Source of the DNA: Alphaproteobacteria bacterium
GTDB taxonomy: Bacteria > Pseudomonadota > Alphaproteobacteria > Thalassobaculales > Thalassobaculaceae
Assembly: GCA_024742275.1 (NCBI GenBank)
Contig: JANSYS010000001.1
Location: 310,001-374,000, forward strand
Length of the DNA: 64,000 nt
Reading direction: 5' to 3'
Made by a program: the position numbers and the translations under genes
Notes under the pieces: model-generated
What the model saw: the letters and a program-made list of their open reading frames with translations, nothing else
Database searches by the model: none
Told to the model about the DNA's origin: nothing
Shown: one piece after another, positions 1-8,323 of the stretch
How positions within the stretch are numbered: position 1 is the stretch's first letter
How the letters are laid out: each line of letters starts with the position of its first letter

Positions 1-967
1 GCCCACCGTAAACCGTGTCCGCTCCATCCCCGCCCAGGATCAGGTCGGTGCCGATATTGCCGTAAAGAAGGTCGTTGCCTGCGCCGCCGCTCAACGTATC
101 GGCGCCCAGACCCGCCATAACGCCGTCGTCGCCGGCGCCGAGTTGGAAAAGGTCGTCGCCGCCATTGCCGATGAAGTAGTTGACGCCCGACGAGCCGACG
201 AACGTCTCTGCGGTATCCGCGCCCCAGGTGACGTTACCCATGGTCGCGGCGGTGCTGATGCCATAGAGGTACTGGACCGCCTGCACATCGAGCCATCCCA
301 GCGTGGAGGCGTAGGTAACGGAGCCGTCGTAGTACGACATTACGGTTGTGTCTGTGTTGTCGGTGTCCGTGGGCAGGAACGGCCCCTCCGCCGAGGCGTT
401 GTAGTTCCCCGGATGTTTCAGCCCGATGGCGTGACCGATTTCGTGCAGAAGAGTCAGATAGCCGTAGCCGCCGACTTCCGGGTTGAGGTTATAGGAGAAG
501 TTATTGGCGATCATGATGTCGCCGCCGATCGCGCTGGTCGACGGGAAGTAGGCGTATCCGGACGACCCCGCCTGGAAATTCGCGCCGAACCGGATCTGCC
601 CTCCGTCTCCGGCGTCCGACACCTCCACGAAGGAAAGGTTCGCCGCATCCCCCCAAACGTCTAGGGCGCTGCGCGCTGCCGCTTTCATGGCCTCGTTGAA
701 CACGGTGAATGTGGCGTCGGTGCCGTGATAGCTCGGCAAGCTGTCCATGAAGGAATAGGTGACGGTCGTGCTCACCCCCATCATGCCGATGCCCCATTTG
801 CTGGACACACCGGCGACGACGGCATCAAGGTTTCCGTCGCCCGAGCTTTCGGCCGTCGACAGCGTCTGTCGCCCCTCCGCGGTGCCGCTGGTATGACCCA
901 TGCAGCCTCCAGTGCCACAAGCACAGGAGCAGGCGGCCGGAGCGGCCTCGGGAGTGTAAGCCGTCAT
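1..967 (-). CDS. Serralysin-like (M10B) secreted metalloprotease with RTX repeats, 3' end beyond window
   Basis: The frame starts at ATG 967 and runs off the window edge, so 322 residues are visible. The metzincin zinc motif HEIGHAIGLKH lies at residues 175-185 and a Met-turn (VMSYY) follows, which together identify an M10-type zinc endopeptidase. After the catalytic domain come glycine/aspartate-rich nonapeptide repeats (for example GGAGNDLLYG) that bind calcium in RTX proteins. Such proteins normally leave the cell by a type I secretion system using a C-terminal signal, which here would lie outside the window. There is no N-terminal signal peptide. Instead residues 13-22 contain four cysteines (C13, C15, C17, C22), which is unusual for serralysins. 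The start lies 3 bases after the stop of the upstream gene, so the two are probably co-transcribed. Family assignment is firm; the substrate is unknown. Confidence 0.9.
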   Translation of the reverse strand, partial: MTAYTPEAAPAACSCACGTGGCMGHTSGTAEGRQTLSTAESSGDGNLDAVVAGVSSKWGIGMMGVSTTVTYSFMDSLPSYHGTDATFTVFNEAMKAAARSALDVWGDAANLSFVEVSDAGDGGQIRFGANFQAGSSGYAYFPSTSAIGGDIMIANNFSYNLNPEVGGYGYLTLLHEIGHAIGLKHPGNYNASAEGPFLPTDTDNTDTTVMSYYDGSVTYASTLGWLDVQAVQYLYGISTAATMGNVTWGADTAETFVGSSGVNYFIGNGGDDLFQLGAGDDGVMAGLGADTLSGGAGNDLLYGNIGTDLILGGDGADTVYGG

Positions 968-970
968 CGT

Positions 971-1480
971 CTAGCCTTTCTTTTCGACCGGGGCCTGCCC
1001 GGTGGCCGGTACCGCACGCCTCCAAGGGTCGACCACGGTGTCGAACAGCAGTGCCGCAAGGCTGTCCGCCAGTTCCGAAGATTCGGTTAACGGGGCATCG
1101 GTACCGACCACGATCGGCGCCGAGCCGAACAGACGCGCGTCCACATGGCCCGGGCGCAACATCCTGACGTCGATCACCAGCAGGGGACCGTTCGGTCCGG
1201 CGATCTCGTAGCCGTTCACCAGGACAGTAACGGCATTCGGATCCGATAGTGCGGCGGTACCGACGGCAACATCGGATCCGGACAGATCCTCCAGCGCGGA
1301 CTCGGCCAGCGTACAGAGCGCCGTTCGAAGATCCGTCGCGGTGGGTCTGCCGCAGAACACCGCGAGGCGTTCGACACCTTGGAAGAACGGCACGGGGGAC
1401 AACGCCTGCGCCGGCGCCGGCATCAGGAGCAATATTGCCAAGAGCAACGGCGCAATGCCTGTCATCGGTAGAAAACGCAT
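971..1480 (-). CDS. Small exported protein of unknown function, upstream partner of the serralysin-like protease
   Basis: A 169-residue protein with a clear Sec signal peptide: a hydrophobic core (roughly residues 8-22, LLLAILLLM) followed by an AQA cleavage site near residue 26. The mature part has two cysteines (in VFCGRP and ALCTLAE) that could form a disulfide. I recognise no family. The gene ends 3 bases before the start of the metalloprotease gene on the same strand, implying one transcript. A role with the protease, such as inhibitor, chaperone or receptor, is only a guess from position. Confidence 0.75.
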   Translation of the reverse strand: MRFLPMTGIAPLLLAILLLMPAPAQALSPVPFFQGVERLAVFCGRPTATDLRTALCTLAESALEDLSGSDVAVGTAALSDPNAVTVLVNGYEIAGPNGPLLVIDVRMLRPGHVDARLFGSAPIVVGTDAPLTESSELADSLAALLFDTVVDPWRRAVPATGQAPVEKKG

Positions 1481-1646
1481 GGGCAGCTCAGCCGGGACGA
1501 GTCGATCTATGCCGTTGATTTCAGCTTAATCGATGCATAACCGGTTGCACAGCACAGCATGCCCGAGGCCACCATACGGTCGGCAGCCATGCCTGCAGGG
1601 ACCGCGTTTAGGCACGCGGCAAGACAAACGGGTTTTCGGAGAATTT

Positions 1647-1722
1647 TGGCGACCCCTACGGGATTCGAACCCGTGTTGCCGCCGTGAGAGGGCGGTGTCC
1701 TAGGCCTCTAGACGAAGGGGTC
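1647..1722 (-). tRNA. tRNA-Glu (anticodon CTC)
   Basis: Read on the minus strand, this 76-base segment folds as a tRNA. The acceptor arm GACCCCT pairs with AGGGGTC, the T loop GGTTCGAATCC is standard, and the anticodon stem CCGCC/GGCGG encloses a seven-base loop with anticodon CTC at 1686-1688. The 3' CCA (1647-1649) is encoded. It is nearly identical to the next tRNA gene. Confidence 0.96.
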
Positions 1723-1823
1723 GCAGAGGCGAGCGGGTAGATATCAATCCGCCGCTCGCTTGGCAAGCGCGTTCCGAGACGCCGGTCCGAAATATCCGGT
1801 CGATCCCGCAACACCAGTGAGAG

Positions 1824-1899
1824 TGGCGACCCCTACGGGATTCGAACCCGTGTTGCCGCCGTGAAAGGGCGGTGTCCTAGGCCTCTAGACGAAGGGGTC
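1824..1899 (-). tRNA. tRNA-Glu (anticodon TTC)
   Basis: This is a second glutamate tRNA on the minus strand, 101 bases from the first, with the same arms and an encoded CCA (1824-1826). The only difference I see within the gene is the anticodon, TTC at 1863-1865. It lies upstream of the CTC copy in the direction of transcription, so the pair may form one transcript. Confidence 0.96.
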
Positions 1900-2266
1900 A
1901 TCCGAGGAAGGTGGAGATACAAGCCGCCGGTCGGGAAATCAAGTCCGAAGCATCGCCTTTGAAGGCCGTCTCCATCGTTTTCGCCCCACGGCTTTGGGTA
2001 GCGCTACCGAAACTCTACCATCAATGGGCAATCCAGCCGCGGATCGCCGTTTGCATAATCGCCACCTCCTGCTTCCCAATCCCTGTTTTGGGAGATCGAG
2101 CCTGTTGATCTGGACCGGAACGAACTTCCGACTGATGCAAAGCCCCAAAAAAAATTTTTCCCTCATTACATTTATTTCGATCTGTATTCTCTTTTTGATT
2201 TTATATAATGTAATTAATACTCGTTAAACGCGTTTTTTCGCCAAGCAAACTGGGAGCTATGTCACC
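1900..2266. other. Intergenic stretch, turning AT-rich before the orphan gene
   Basis: I find no convincing gene in these 367 bases. The left part has typical GC content, while about 2140-2225 is strikingly AT-rich compared with the rest of the window. It contains a perfect -10-like hexamer, described separately. Confidence 0.5.
2204..2209 (+). promoter_or_regulatory. Candidate -10 box (TATAAT) upstream of the orphan gene
   Basis: The hexamer TATAAT matches the sigma-70 -10 consensus exactly and lies 58 bases before the ATG at 2267. I see no good -35 box at 16-18 base spacing. In such AT-rich sequence a chance match is possible. Confidence 0.35.
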
Positions 2267-2704
2267 ATGTCAGAAATCCAATCCGATAACCCGCCGCTTA
2301 CCTCAAACAGCCCCGAAGCACAGTCAATTATTTTCCCCATCACACAGCCTTTCTCCTTTAAGACCGTGGACATCAACATTGAGAACCCGTATGTTGTTAT
2401 AAATATTACAGAAGTAAACGATTACGGATGGATCGTTATAAATGGGCACTGTGTGGCCTCCACTAATAGTAATATAAAATATCCCGCCGATCTAAAGCGT
2501 GGTGAAAACGCTATTTCCGTTTCTCTCACAAATATTAGCGGAGCAACTAGCATTAAAGCCAGCGTGAGTTTTTATAATGGAGACCATAGTAAGATCAGAG
2601 AGTATGGAATTGATTGGGCTGACAATCAGACATCCGGCGCTGGCGCCCCGGGCCGTAGCGCCCTTACGGCTCAATATACTTGGTTAATAAAGTGTGGTTC
2701 CTAA
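2267..2704 (+). CDS. AT-rich orphan protein, function unknown
   Basis: The gene encodes 145 residues and follows a ribosome-binding sequence (GGGAG) at good spacing. Codon use differs sharply from its neighbours, with many AAT, ATT, AAA and TCT codons. The protein has no signal peptide or transmembrane segment and is rich in Asn, Ile and Ser. Alternating hydrophobic residues (for example PYVVINITEV and GWIVINGH) suggest a beta-sandwich or carbohydrate-binding-like fold, but I do not recognise a family. The odd composition beside two tRNA genes suggests horizontal acquisition. Confidence 0.6.
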   Translation: MSEIQSDNPPLTSNSPEAQSIIFPITQPFSFKTVDINIENPYVVINITEVNDYGWIVINGHCVASTNSNIKYPADLKRGENAISVSLTNISGATSIKASVSFYNGDHSKIREYGIDWADNQTSGAGAPGRSALTAQYTWLIKCGS

Positions 2705-2747
2705 AAAGGAGGCTTTCTACACTCATTATGTATGAGGTCACCGAAAA

Positions 2748-2783
2748 TCAGAAGGGTTAGCATTGGGTCTCAAGCCCTTCTGA
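2748..2783 (+). terminator. Hairpin downstream of the orphan gene
   Basis: A 9-bp perfect stem, TCAGAAGGG with CCCTTCTGA, encloses an 18-base loop, 44 bases after the stop codon of the orphan gene. There is no run of T afterwards, so it is a weak candidate for an intrinsic terminator. Confidence 0.35.
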
Positions 2784-3129
2784 ATTCATTTCCCCATATT
2801 CATTCAGGATATCAAAGAACTAGACAGCGCGCACCCTATCCAAGGCGTTAGAGGCGCCAACGTCGATGAACGGCTGCGCGCTGTCGACGTCCCGAAATCT
2901 TTCAAAAAAAAATGCCGCAACACACGGTCCACTTTTTGAGGCCGCGAGGATCACTTCCGTGTTCGCTCTAGGTTGACATAATGCGCCTCTCCGCGGTGAC
3001 GCTACCGTGGACCCCGCCGCTCCTGCATCCCCCACCCCCAGTCTCAGCACGCCTGCCCGCGGACACGGTATGGGGCGCCACGTCATCAAGGCGCCCCTGT
3101 CGTCCGTTTTGACTGTGGGGATCTTGGGC
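2784..3129. other. Intergenic stretch without a convincing gene
   Basis: Only low-quality open frames occur here. The right end carries a GC-rich hairpin, described separately. I see no transposase remnant or recognisable RNA gene. Confidence 0.4.
3072..3097 (-). terminator. Hairpin 3' of the cyclase-family gene
   Basis: An 8-bp perfect stem, GGGGCGCC with GGCGCCCC, has a 10-base loop and lies 33 bases past the end of the minus-strand gene. No U tract follows on the minus strand, so terminator function is inferred from position and stem strength. Confidence 0.4.
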
Positions 3130-4194
3130 TCAGGTCACCGCGATCGGCGATCCTGCAGACCCCGTTCCGCCTTTGATCGGCGTCGGCGCGAAGATGTAGA
3201 CGAACCGGTATTTGCCGTCGGCGATGAGATCATCGAAGAACAGGTTCTCGTGGTTGAAGATGCCGTTCTTGGTGATCAGCTCGGCATGGACCGGGAACGC
3301 CAGGTTGGGATCGGGATTCGGAACCACCTCCGTCGGCCAGGTATCGGCTCCGGTGATCGAGATTTCCTTCTCGATCAACCAGCGCGCCACCTCCATGCCG
3401 ATACCGGGACAGCCGGAATTGAAGCGGTCATTATTCTTCATCCACAGCGATCCCCAGCCCGTGTTGAAGAACACCGCATCGCCCGAGTTGATGTCGCCCT
3501 CGGACATCCCCTGCTTGGACAGTGCATCCTGAACATCGGCCAGGGTTATCTCGTAGCCCGCATCCTTCATCTCGCCCAGCGAGCCGTGGACATCGATGAG
3601 ATGCGCCGGGGTGAAGAACGGCTTCACATGTTCGACGCCGAGCTTCGACAGACCGTAGGCCCCACTAACCGCGGTGCCATCGAAGCCGTTGTAATACTTG
3701 TGATCTTTCTTATTGGCGACGTCGCCACTCAGCACGCCGATATGACCGAGCCCATCGAACTGGGTCCCGACCTGACCGATCTCGGTCGCCAGAAACTCGT
3801 CATTGTAGATCAGATTGTTGGCGCCGAAGGGACCACCGGTCGGCGCGCCGGGAATTCGGACCCCGAACACCCGGGCTCCGAACAGCGGCATACCTGCCTC
3901 GTAGACCCGGCCGATCTTGTAGACCCTCCCGTCCCGGATCTGGCTCGCCGCCTGAAGCGTTTTCTCTGGTGTCATCCAGTTGGACGCGCCGGCCTCGTCT
4001 TCGGCCCCCCAGCGCGACGGCCACCATGTCTCCCCGGATGCGGTTTGCGCCTGAGCGACCTGATCGCCGCCGCCGCTACCGACCAGGGCCGCGCTTCCCG
4101 CAGCAGCGCCGATGGCGGCGGTCTTGATGAAATCGCGTCGGCTGGGCGCTACCGGATCCGTGCCATCGCCGGCCTCGAATTTGCTCTTGCGCAT
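3130..4194 (-). CDS. Tat-exported cyclase-family metal-dependent hydrolase
   Basis: The 354-residue protein begins with a twin-arginine signal (SRRDFIKTA near residue 18, then an Ala/Gly-rich hydrophobic segment), so it is probably folded before export to the periplasm. The body matches the cyclase/kynurenine formamidase-like family (PF04199). The central metal motif reads GTQFDGLGH, with Gln where kynurenine formamidases have His; a GTQ-D subgroup is known in this family. The substrate is not predictable, though members open cyclic amides, lactones or isatin-type rings. The ATG at 4194 follows an excellent GGAGGAG site. The gene diverges from the GTPase gene. Confidence 0.82.
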   Translation of the reverse strand: MRKSKFEAGDGTDPVAPSRRDFIKTAAIGAAAGSAALVGSGGGDQVAQAQTASGETWWPSRWGAEDEAGASNWMTPEKTLQAASQIRDGRVYKIGRVYEAGMPLFGARVFGVRIPGAPTGGPFGANNLIYNDEFLATEIGQVGTQFDGLGHIGVLSGDVANKKDHKYYNGFDGTAVSGAYGLSKLGVEHVKPFFTPAHLIDVHGSLGEMKDAGYEITLADVQDALSKQGMSEGDINSGDAVFFNTGWGSLWMKNNDRFNSGCPGIGMEVARWLIEKEISITGADTWPTEVVPNPDPNLAFPVHAELITKNGIFNHENLFFDDLIADGKYRFVYIFAPTPIKGGTGSAGSPIAVT

Positions 4195-4355
4195 GCCGCT
4201 CTCCTCCCGAGGTTGTTCTGGTTATCTGGGCGTGGAAATCGTCGACCGATTCGGCCCCCATTGGTGGAATGGTGACGGCGCCTGCGACAAAGTGTCAAGC
4301 TGTGGGAAACGCGTCGGCGCGGGAACCGCCGATTTGCCAGGGAGGGACCACATCC

Positions 4356-5411
4356 ATGAGCCTGTTCGAAACGGACAAATCCGCGGACCGCATTCCCGTC
4401 TCGGTGCTGACCGGTTTCCTCGGCAGCGGCAAGACGACTCTGCTGAACGCCCTTCTGCGCGATCCGGCCCTGGCGGACACGGCCGTCATCGTCAACGAGT
4501 TCGGCGAGATTGGGCTCGACCACCTGCTGATGGAGTCGGTCGACGGCGAGATGACGGTGATGGCCTCCGGCTGCATCTGCTGCACCATACGCTCCGACCT
4601 GGAGAGCACCCTGCGCGACCTGCTCGCCCGGGCGCGCGCCGGATCGATTCCGCAGTTTCGACGGGTGGTCGTGGAGACGACAGGCTTAGCCGACCCCGCT
4701 CCGATAGTTCAAATGCTCCTGAACAACCCGCTGGTCTCCGGATTCTTTCGGCTCGACGCGGTCATCACCACCGTCGACGCGGTGAACGGCGGCGGTCAGC
4801 TCGACACCCAGGACGAGGCACTGAAACAGGCGGCGATGGCCGATCGGCTGATTCTGACCAAGACCGATCTCGCCGATTCTGCCGCAACCGAGGCGCTCGC
4901 CACGCGGCTCGCAAGCATCAATCCGACCGCGGAGCGGATCAGAGCGGTCAGCGGCGCGGTGGCCGCCTCTCGCCTCTTCGGTGCCGGCTGGTACGACCCC
5001 GACGGCAAGACGCCCGACGTGCGAAGATGGCTGCGCGACGAGGCACTGGCGGTGGAGCACGCCCATCACCACGGGGACCACGATCATCACGATGTCAATC
5101 GACACGACGGCGGGATCGTCGCGTTCGCCATGACCTACGAAGAGCCTTTGGACTGGGACCTGGTGAACACGTGGCTTGCTGGCCTGCGCGAGATCCACGG
5201 CGAGAAACTGCTTCGGGTGAAAGGCATCCTGAACCTCGCGGACGAGCCCGATCCGGTGGTGATCCACGGCGTGCAGCACGTCTTCCATTCCCCAGCTAGG
5301 CTGCCCTCCTGGCCCGACGGCGACCGGCGGTCGAGGATCGTGTTCATCACGCGGGACCTCGACGAGGGAACGGTCCGGGCGTTCTGGGATCAGGCAGCGG
5401 CCGCCGCCTGA
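4356..5411 (+). CDS. COG0523/CobW-family GTPase, putative metallochaperone
   Basis: The 351-residue protein has a Walker A motif GFLGSGKTT (residues 20-28) and the family signature GCICC with Cys73, Cys75 and Cys76. A histidine-rich stretch from about residue 235 separates the GTPase domain from the CobW C-terminal domain. G3E GTPases of this group deliver or insert metals such as Zn or Co. The internal His cluster and CxCC fit a zinc-linked ZigA/YeiR-type role, but metal choice cannot be read from sequence. The start at 4356 is chosen over an upstream in-frame ATG because GGGAGGG sits just before it. Confidence 0.88.
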   Translation: MSLFETDKSADRIPVSVLTGFLGSGKTTLLNALLRDPALADTAVIVNEFGEIGLDHLLMESVDGEMTVMASGCICCTIRSDLESTLRDLLARARAGSIPQFRRVVVETTGLADPAPIVQMLLNNPLVSGFFRLDAVITTVDAVNGGGQLDTQDEALKQAAMADRLILTKTDLADSAATEALATRLASINPTAERIRAVSGAVAASRLFGAGWYDPDGKTPDVRRWLRDEALAVEHAHHHGDHDHHDVNRHDGGIVAFAMTYEEPLDWDLVNTWLAGLREIHGEKLLRVKGILNLADEPDPVVIHGVQHVFHSPARLPSWPDGDRRSRIVFITRDLDEGTVRAFWDQAAAAA

Positions 5412-5418
5412 CGGCGGC

Positions 5419-7200
5419 TCACACGGCGGCGGCCGCGTCGTCGATGACGAGTTGAACGTTGTCACCGCCACGGAAATCATCAAGCCGTAGGTGACCAGCG
5501 ACGTGAACCGGAAGCTGGCCCGCCTGCAACAGAGCGGGACCGAGATCGCCGGCCATGGCGCGAAAGGCGATCGCGTTGACCCGTCCACCGTCACCGCCGG
5601 CCAACGTGCAGCGGACGTGGTTCTCGCCGACGACGCCGCTGGAGACGATCCGGGCTCCCGACAAGACGAAACGCGGCTCCGAATTGCCGGTGCCGAACGG
5701 CCCCACCCTGGACACGGCGCGGACCAGATCGGCGTTCGCCCCCCTCGGGGAAACGGCGGCGTCGACGGACAACTCGGCAACCAGCGGGCTCCCGGAGAGC
5801 GCTGCCGAAACCCGCTCGGCGAGAAAGGCGCGAAATGCCTCGATCTGCGACGCGGCAACCGTAAAGCCCGCCGCCATGGCATGTCCGCCGCCCTTCTCCA
5901 GCACGCCCGCCTGATGGGCCGCGATGACGGCAGCCCCCAGATCGACGCCCGGAACCGACCGCCCGGATCCCTTGCCGACACCACCGTCCACACCGATCAC
6001 GCAGGCCGGTCGGTGGAAGCGGTCTTTCAGCCGACTTGCGACGATCCCGACCACACCAGGATGCCAGCCGTCGCCCGCGACCACCAGGACGGGGCTGTCG
6101 CCGGCCTCCTCTGCCTGGGCGATGGCACGGTCGAGTACCTCCGCCTCGATCGCTCGCCGCTCGTCGTTGTAGCGGTCGAGTTCGCCTGCGATCAGCCTCG
6201 CTTCGGCCGGATCGTCGGTGGAGAGCAATCGGGCGCCGAGGTCTGCTTTGCCGACCCGGCCGCCCGCATTGATGCGCGGCCCGAGCACGAAACCGAGATG
6301 GTAGGGATCAGGCTTCCGGTCGAGTCCGGCGACATCGGCCAGCGCCGCCAATCCCGGCGTGGAGCGGCCAGCCATCACCTTCAGACCTTGGGCGATGAAA
6401 GCGCGGTTGAGGCCCGTAAGCGGAACCACGTCGCAGACCGTGCCGAGCGCCGTGAGGTCGAGAATGCCGCGCAGGTCAGGTTCACGCTTGTCGGTGAACC
6501 AGCCCCGCGCCCGCAGCGCGCGGTTGACCGCCACCAGGGTCACGAAGGTTACGCCGCACGCCGCCAGATGACCGAATCCCGGCTCCTCGTCCAGCCGGTT
6601 CGGATTGACCACGGCGACCGCGGCGGGAAGCTCCGGCTCGGCGTTGTGGTGGTCGACCACCACCACGTCGATACCGGCGGCCCGGGCCTGTCCGAGCGTC
6701 TCGACCGCCAGGATGCCGCAGTCCAGACAGACCACCACCCCCGCTCCCCGGTCGACCAGCCCCCGCAGTGCCGGAAGGTTCGGTCCGTAGCCCTCATCGA
6801 TCCGATCCGGGATATGCAGCAGTGTGGGCGCGCCAACGGCATGGAAATAGCGGGCCATGCTCGCGGCGGAGGTGGCGCCGTCCACATCGTAGTCGGCGAA
6901 CAGGCCGATGGCCTGGCCGGATACGACGGCGTCGGCCAGCCGCTCGGCGGCGGCATCCATGTCGCGAAACCGGCTCGGGTCCGGCAATTCCGTGCGAAGG
7001 GTAGGCTCCAGGAAACGGTCGACCGCGTCCAGGTCGATGCCGCGCTGGGCCAAGATGCGGCCCACTATCTCCGGCAGGTCGAAGCGCTGGGCGATGGCGA
7101 GCGCCAGACGGTCGACCTCGATCCCGCTCCCGCCGCGCAGCGTCCAGCGACGCGCGGTCATCGATCGATCTACACCGAGGAACGCGTCTCCGTTCGGCAC
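5419..7200 (-). CDS. recJ: Single-stranded-DNA-specific 5'-3' exonuclease RecJ
   Basis: The 593-residue product has DHH phosphoesterase motifs (DYDVDGATS near the N-terminal third, and VVVDHHNAE) followed by the DHHA1 motif GGHAMAAGF. Both are characteristic of RecJ, which degrades single-stranded DNA in recombination and mismatch repair. Length matches the family. The frame opens with GTG at 7200, and an ATG at 7161 (MTARRW) is an alternative start. It lies 32 bases after glpX on the same strand, so hom-glpX-recJ is probably one operon. Confidence 0.95.
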   Translation of the reverse strand: MPNGDAFLGVDRSMTARRWTLRGGSGIEVDRLALAIAQRFDLPEIVGRILAQRGIDLDAVDRFLEPTLRTELPDPSRFRDMDAAAERLADAVVSGQAIGLFADYDVDGATSAASMARYFHAVGAPTLLHIPDRIDEGYGPNLPALRGLVDRGAGVVVCLDCGILAVETLGQARAAGIDVVVVDHHNAEPELPAAVAVVNPNRLDEEPGFGHLAACGVTFVTLVAVNRALRARGWFTDKREPDLRGILDLTALGTVCDVVPLTGLNRAFIAQGLKVMAGRSTPGLAALADVAGLDRKPDPYHLGFVLGPRINAGGRVGKADLGARLLSTDDPAEARLIAGELDRYNDERRAIEAEVLDRAIAQAEEAGDSPVLVVAGDGWHPGVVGIVASRLKDRFHRPACVIGVDGGVGKGSGRSVPGVDLGAAVIAAHQAGVLEKGGGHAMAAGFTVAASQIEAFRAFLAERVSAALSGSPLVAELSVDAAVSPRGANADLVRAVSRVGPFGTGNSEPRFVLSGARIVSSGVVGENHVRCTLAGGDGGRVNAIAFRAMAGDLGPALLQAGQLPVHVAGHLRLDDFRGGDNVQLVIDDAAAAV

Positions 7201-7232
7201 GCGCCCTGCCCTTTCTTCAGTGATCTCGGCGG

Positions 7233-8216
7233 TCAGTCGACCGACGGCTTGCGGGTGAAGTCGTGGGTCGCCTCGACCGTGCGGACCGTCCCTGTCTTCG
7301 AGCGCATGATGATCGAATGGGTGGTCGCACCGCCGGCATAGCGGCGCACGCCCCGCAGCATCGCGCCGTTGGTCACGCCGGTGGCCGCGAACATCACGTC
7401 TCCGCCGGCCAGTCCCATCAGGTCGTACTTCATGTCGAGGTCGGTGATGCCCCAGCGCTTGGCGCGGGCCTTCTCGTCGTCATTGCGGAACAGAAGACGG
7501 CCCTGGATCTGGCCGCCGATGCAGCGCAGAGCCGCGGCCGCGAGAACGCCTTCCGGGGCGCCGCCCGAACCCATGTAGATGTCGACGCCGCTGCTCGGCT
7601 GCGAGGTGGCAATGACGCCGGACACATCGCCGTCGGAGATCAGCATGATCCGCGCGCCCGACTCGCGTACCTGAGCGATCAGGTCAGCGTGACGCGGGCG
7701 GTCGAGGATGCAGGCGACGATATCGGAGACGTCGACGCCCTTGGCCTCGGCCAGATTCTTCATGTTTTGCTCGACCGTGTTGTCGAGATCGACAACACCC
7801 TCGGGAAGACCGCCGCCGACGGCGATCTTGTCCATGTAGACGTCCGGAGCGTTCAGGAAGCCGCCCTCGGACGCGAGCGCAACCACCGCCAGCGCATTCT
7901 GGCCGCCCTTGGCGGTAATGGTCGTGCCTTCCAGCGGGTCGAGGGCAATGTCGATCTTCGGGCCGCCGCGACCGACCTTCTCTCCGATATACAGCATCGG
8001 CGCCTCGTCGCGCTCGCCCTCGCCGATCACGACCGTGCCGTCCATCTCGAGGTTGTTCAGCGCGGTGCGCATCGCGTCGACCGCCGCCTGGTCCGCCGCC
8101 TTTTCGTCGCCCCTTCCCATCAGCCGCGAGGCCGCGAGCGCCGCAGCCTCGGTGACCCGCACGGCCTCCAGGGCAAGGTTGCGGTCCATGGTGAAGACTT
8201 CGGCGGTGTCGGACAT
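7233..8216 (-). CDS. glpX: Class II fructose-1,6-bisphosphatase GlpX
   Basis: This 327-residue enzyme hydrolyses fructose 1,6-bisphosphate to fructose 6-phosphate in gluconeogenesis. Family motifs are clear: GEGERDEAPML near residue 60, DPLEGTT near residue 93, and an LISDGDVSG segment. The length is normal. It sits between hom and recJ on the same strand, which supports a common transcript. Confidence 0.95.
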   Translation of the reverse strand: MSDTAEVFTMDRNLALEAVRVTEAAALAASRLMGRGDEKAADQAAVDAMRTALNNLEMDGTVVIGEGERDEAPMLYIGEKVGRGGPKIDIALDPLEGTTITAKGGQNALAVVALASEGGFLNAPDVYMDKIAVGGGLPEGVVDLDNTVEQNMKNLAEAKGVDVSDIVACILDRPRHADLIAQVRESGARIMLISDGDVSGVIATSQPSSGVDIYMGSGGAPEGVLAAAALRCIGGQIQGRLLFRNDDEKARAKRWGITDLDMKYDLMGLAGGDVMFAATGVTNGAMLRGVRRYAGGATTHSIIMRSKTGTVRTVEATHDFTRKPSVD

Positions 8217-8239
8217 CTTTCTCTCCCGGTCTTTCCTGG

Positions 8240-8259
8240 GCCGCCCGTCGGCGGGCGGC
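8240..8259 (-). other. Intercistronic hairpin between hom and glpX
   Basis: An 8-bp GC stem (GCCGCCCG with CGGGCGGC) closes a 4-base loop just upstream of glpX. There is no U tract, so it may adjust mRNA stability or read-through rather than end transcription. Confidence 0.4.
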
Positions 8260-8323
8260 GGTGTTTCCCGTTGGCCGGGTTCTTAACCGATCCGAAACGT
8301 CTTCGCGACTCCGGATTGCCGGG

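Noticed and set aside
1647-1899. tRNA-Glu pair as an integrase attachment site
   Set aside because: I found no second copy of the tRNA 3' end and no integrase in the window.
2820-3089. An 89-residue minus-strand open frame in the intergenic stretch
   Set aside because: No ribosome-binding site, no family resemblance, poor coding character at its start, and it overlaps the hairpin at 3072-3097. It could be a gene remnant, but I cannot support it.
3130-4194. Gln instead of His in the cyclase-family metal motif as a sign of inactivation
   Set aside because: A GTQ-D subgroup of this family is known and the rest of the protein is intact, so it is more likely a normal variant.
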